Source: Pandoraea pnomenusa (lineage in GTDB: Bacteria; Pseudomonadota; Gammaproteobacteria; Burkholderiales; Burkholderiaceae). Taken from it: 64,000 nt of DNA. Of this stretch, positions 63,791 through 64,000 are shown one piece after another. The stretch spans positions 2,170,001 to 2,234,000 of the forward strand of contig NZ_CP009553.3 in NCBI RefSeq assembly GCF_000767615.3. Direction: 5' to 3'. A program made the translations under genes and the position numbers. The first letter of the stretch is position 1; each line of letters begins with the position of its first letter. The notes beneath the pieces are model-generated. The model searched no databases. It saw only the letters and a list, made by a program, of their open reading frames with translations, and was not told the DNA's origin.

Positions 63791-64000
63791 ATGACAACGT
63801 TTCAACGCCGCGCTCATCCGGAGCGTCATCGCACCGAACACATCGGCTGGTTGCGTGCCGCCGTCCTGGGGGCCAATGACGGCATCATTTCCACGGCCAG
63901 TCTGGTCGCGGGCGTCGCCGCGGCCCATGCGAGCCATGCCAGCATCACGACCACGGCGGTCGCGGGACTGGTGGCCGGGGCCATGTCGATGGCGGCTGGC
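63791..64000 (+). CDS. VIT1/CCC1-family Fe2+/Mn2+ transporter (N-terminal part; runs off the window)
   Basis: 70 codons are visible. After a His/Arg-rich start comes WLRAAVLGANDGIISTASLV, the first transmembrane segment signature of vacuolar-iron-transporter-like proteins, continuing GVAAAHASHASITTTAVAGLVAGAMSMAAG. Bacterial members export iron or manganese across the inner membrane. Confidence 0.88.
   Translation, partial: MTTFQRRAHPERHRTEHIGWLRAAVLGANDGIISTASLVAGVAAAHASHASITTTAVAGLVAGAMSMAAG

Overview
The window is GC-rich, densely packed chromosomal DNA from a betaproteobacterium of the Burkholderiaceae. Gene content fits a Pandoraea/Burkholderia-type organism: a DUF3717 gene, the order relA - tRNA-Val - thrS - infC - rpmI - rplT - pheS - pheT - ihfA - merR, scoAB with bdhA, and many amine/amino-acid oxidases. 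The genus is an inference from protein resemblance. I see no insertion sequence, prophage, CRISPR array or rRNA operon.

Layout. 1-14942 is mostly metabolic: a metY end, a CBS-domain gene coupled to a lysophospholipid transporter/acyltransferase, aroC, a lysozyme inhibitor, ETF-ubiquinone oxidoreductase (one base short near its 3' end), two SDR enzymes, an orphan TRAP binding protein, a thioesterase, and a ketone-body module (scoAB, bdhA) with a divergent PAS-LuxR regulator. 14989-25587 is the core information block: relA, tRNA-Val(GAC), then thrS through ihfA and a MerR-type regulator. A threonine-containing mini-ORF, an alternative antiterminator pairing and an intrinsic terminator lie between tRNA-Val and thrS and look like a transcription attenuator. 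25895-38358 is rich in cyclic-di-GMP enzymes (four GGDEF/EAL genes), with small membrane and secreted proteins, a rubredoxin, a cluster of DnaA boxes and an SOS-box-controlled DUF3717 gene. 38355-42678 holds a flavin reductase, DUF72, GST and OsmC proteins and an IclR regulator.

42976-49981 is a tightly overlapping operon divergent from iclR: a PotABCD-like ABC importer interleaved with three redox subunits resembling HcnABC / opine-oxidase / D-hydroxyproline dehydrogenase. Two near-identical 17-bp palindromes flank the promoter region. 50108-54803 has a BLUF photoreceptor, a Cache-GGDEF protein with a destroyed active site, a LuxR-family gene cut by an amber codon, and three small orphan genes, one behind a second LexA box. 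55006-57475 encodes a sulfite/nitrite reductase with a fused DUF2849 domain plus DUF934. 57741-61688 is a second putative catabolic cluster (MHS transporter, XRE-cupin regulator, FAD oxidase, cupin). The window closes with an SDR/AraC divergent pair and the start of a VIT-family metal transporter.

Most genes are intact. The two breaks are single-event lesions: a -1 slip in a run of eight G in the ETF-QO gene and a TAG in the LuxR-type gene. All assignments come from reading translated sequences and motifs; no database search was run.
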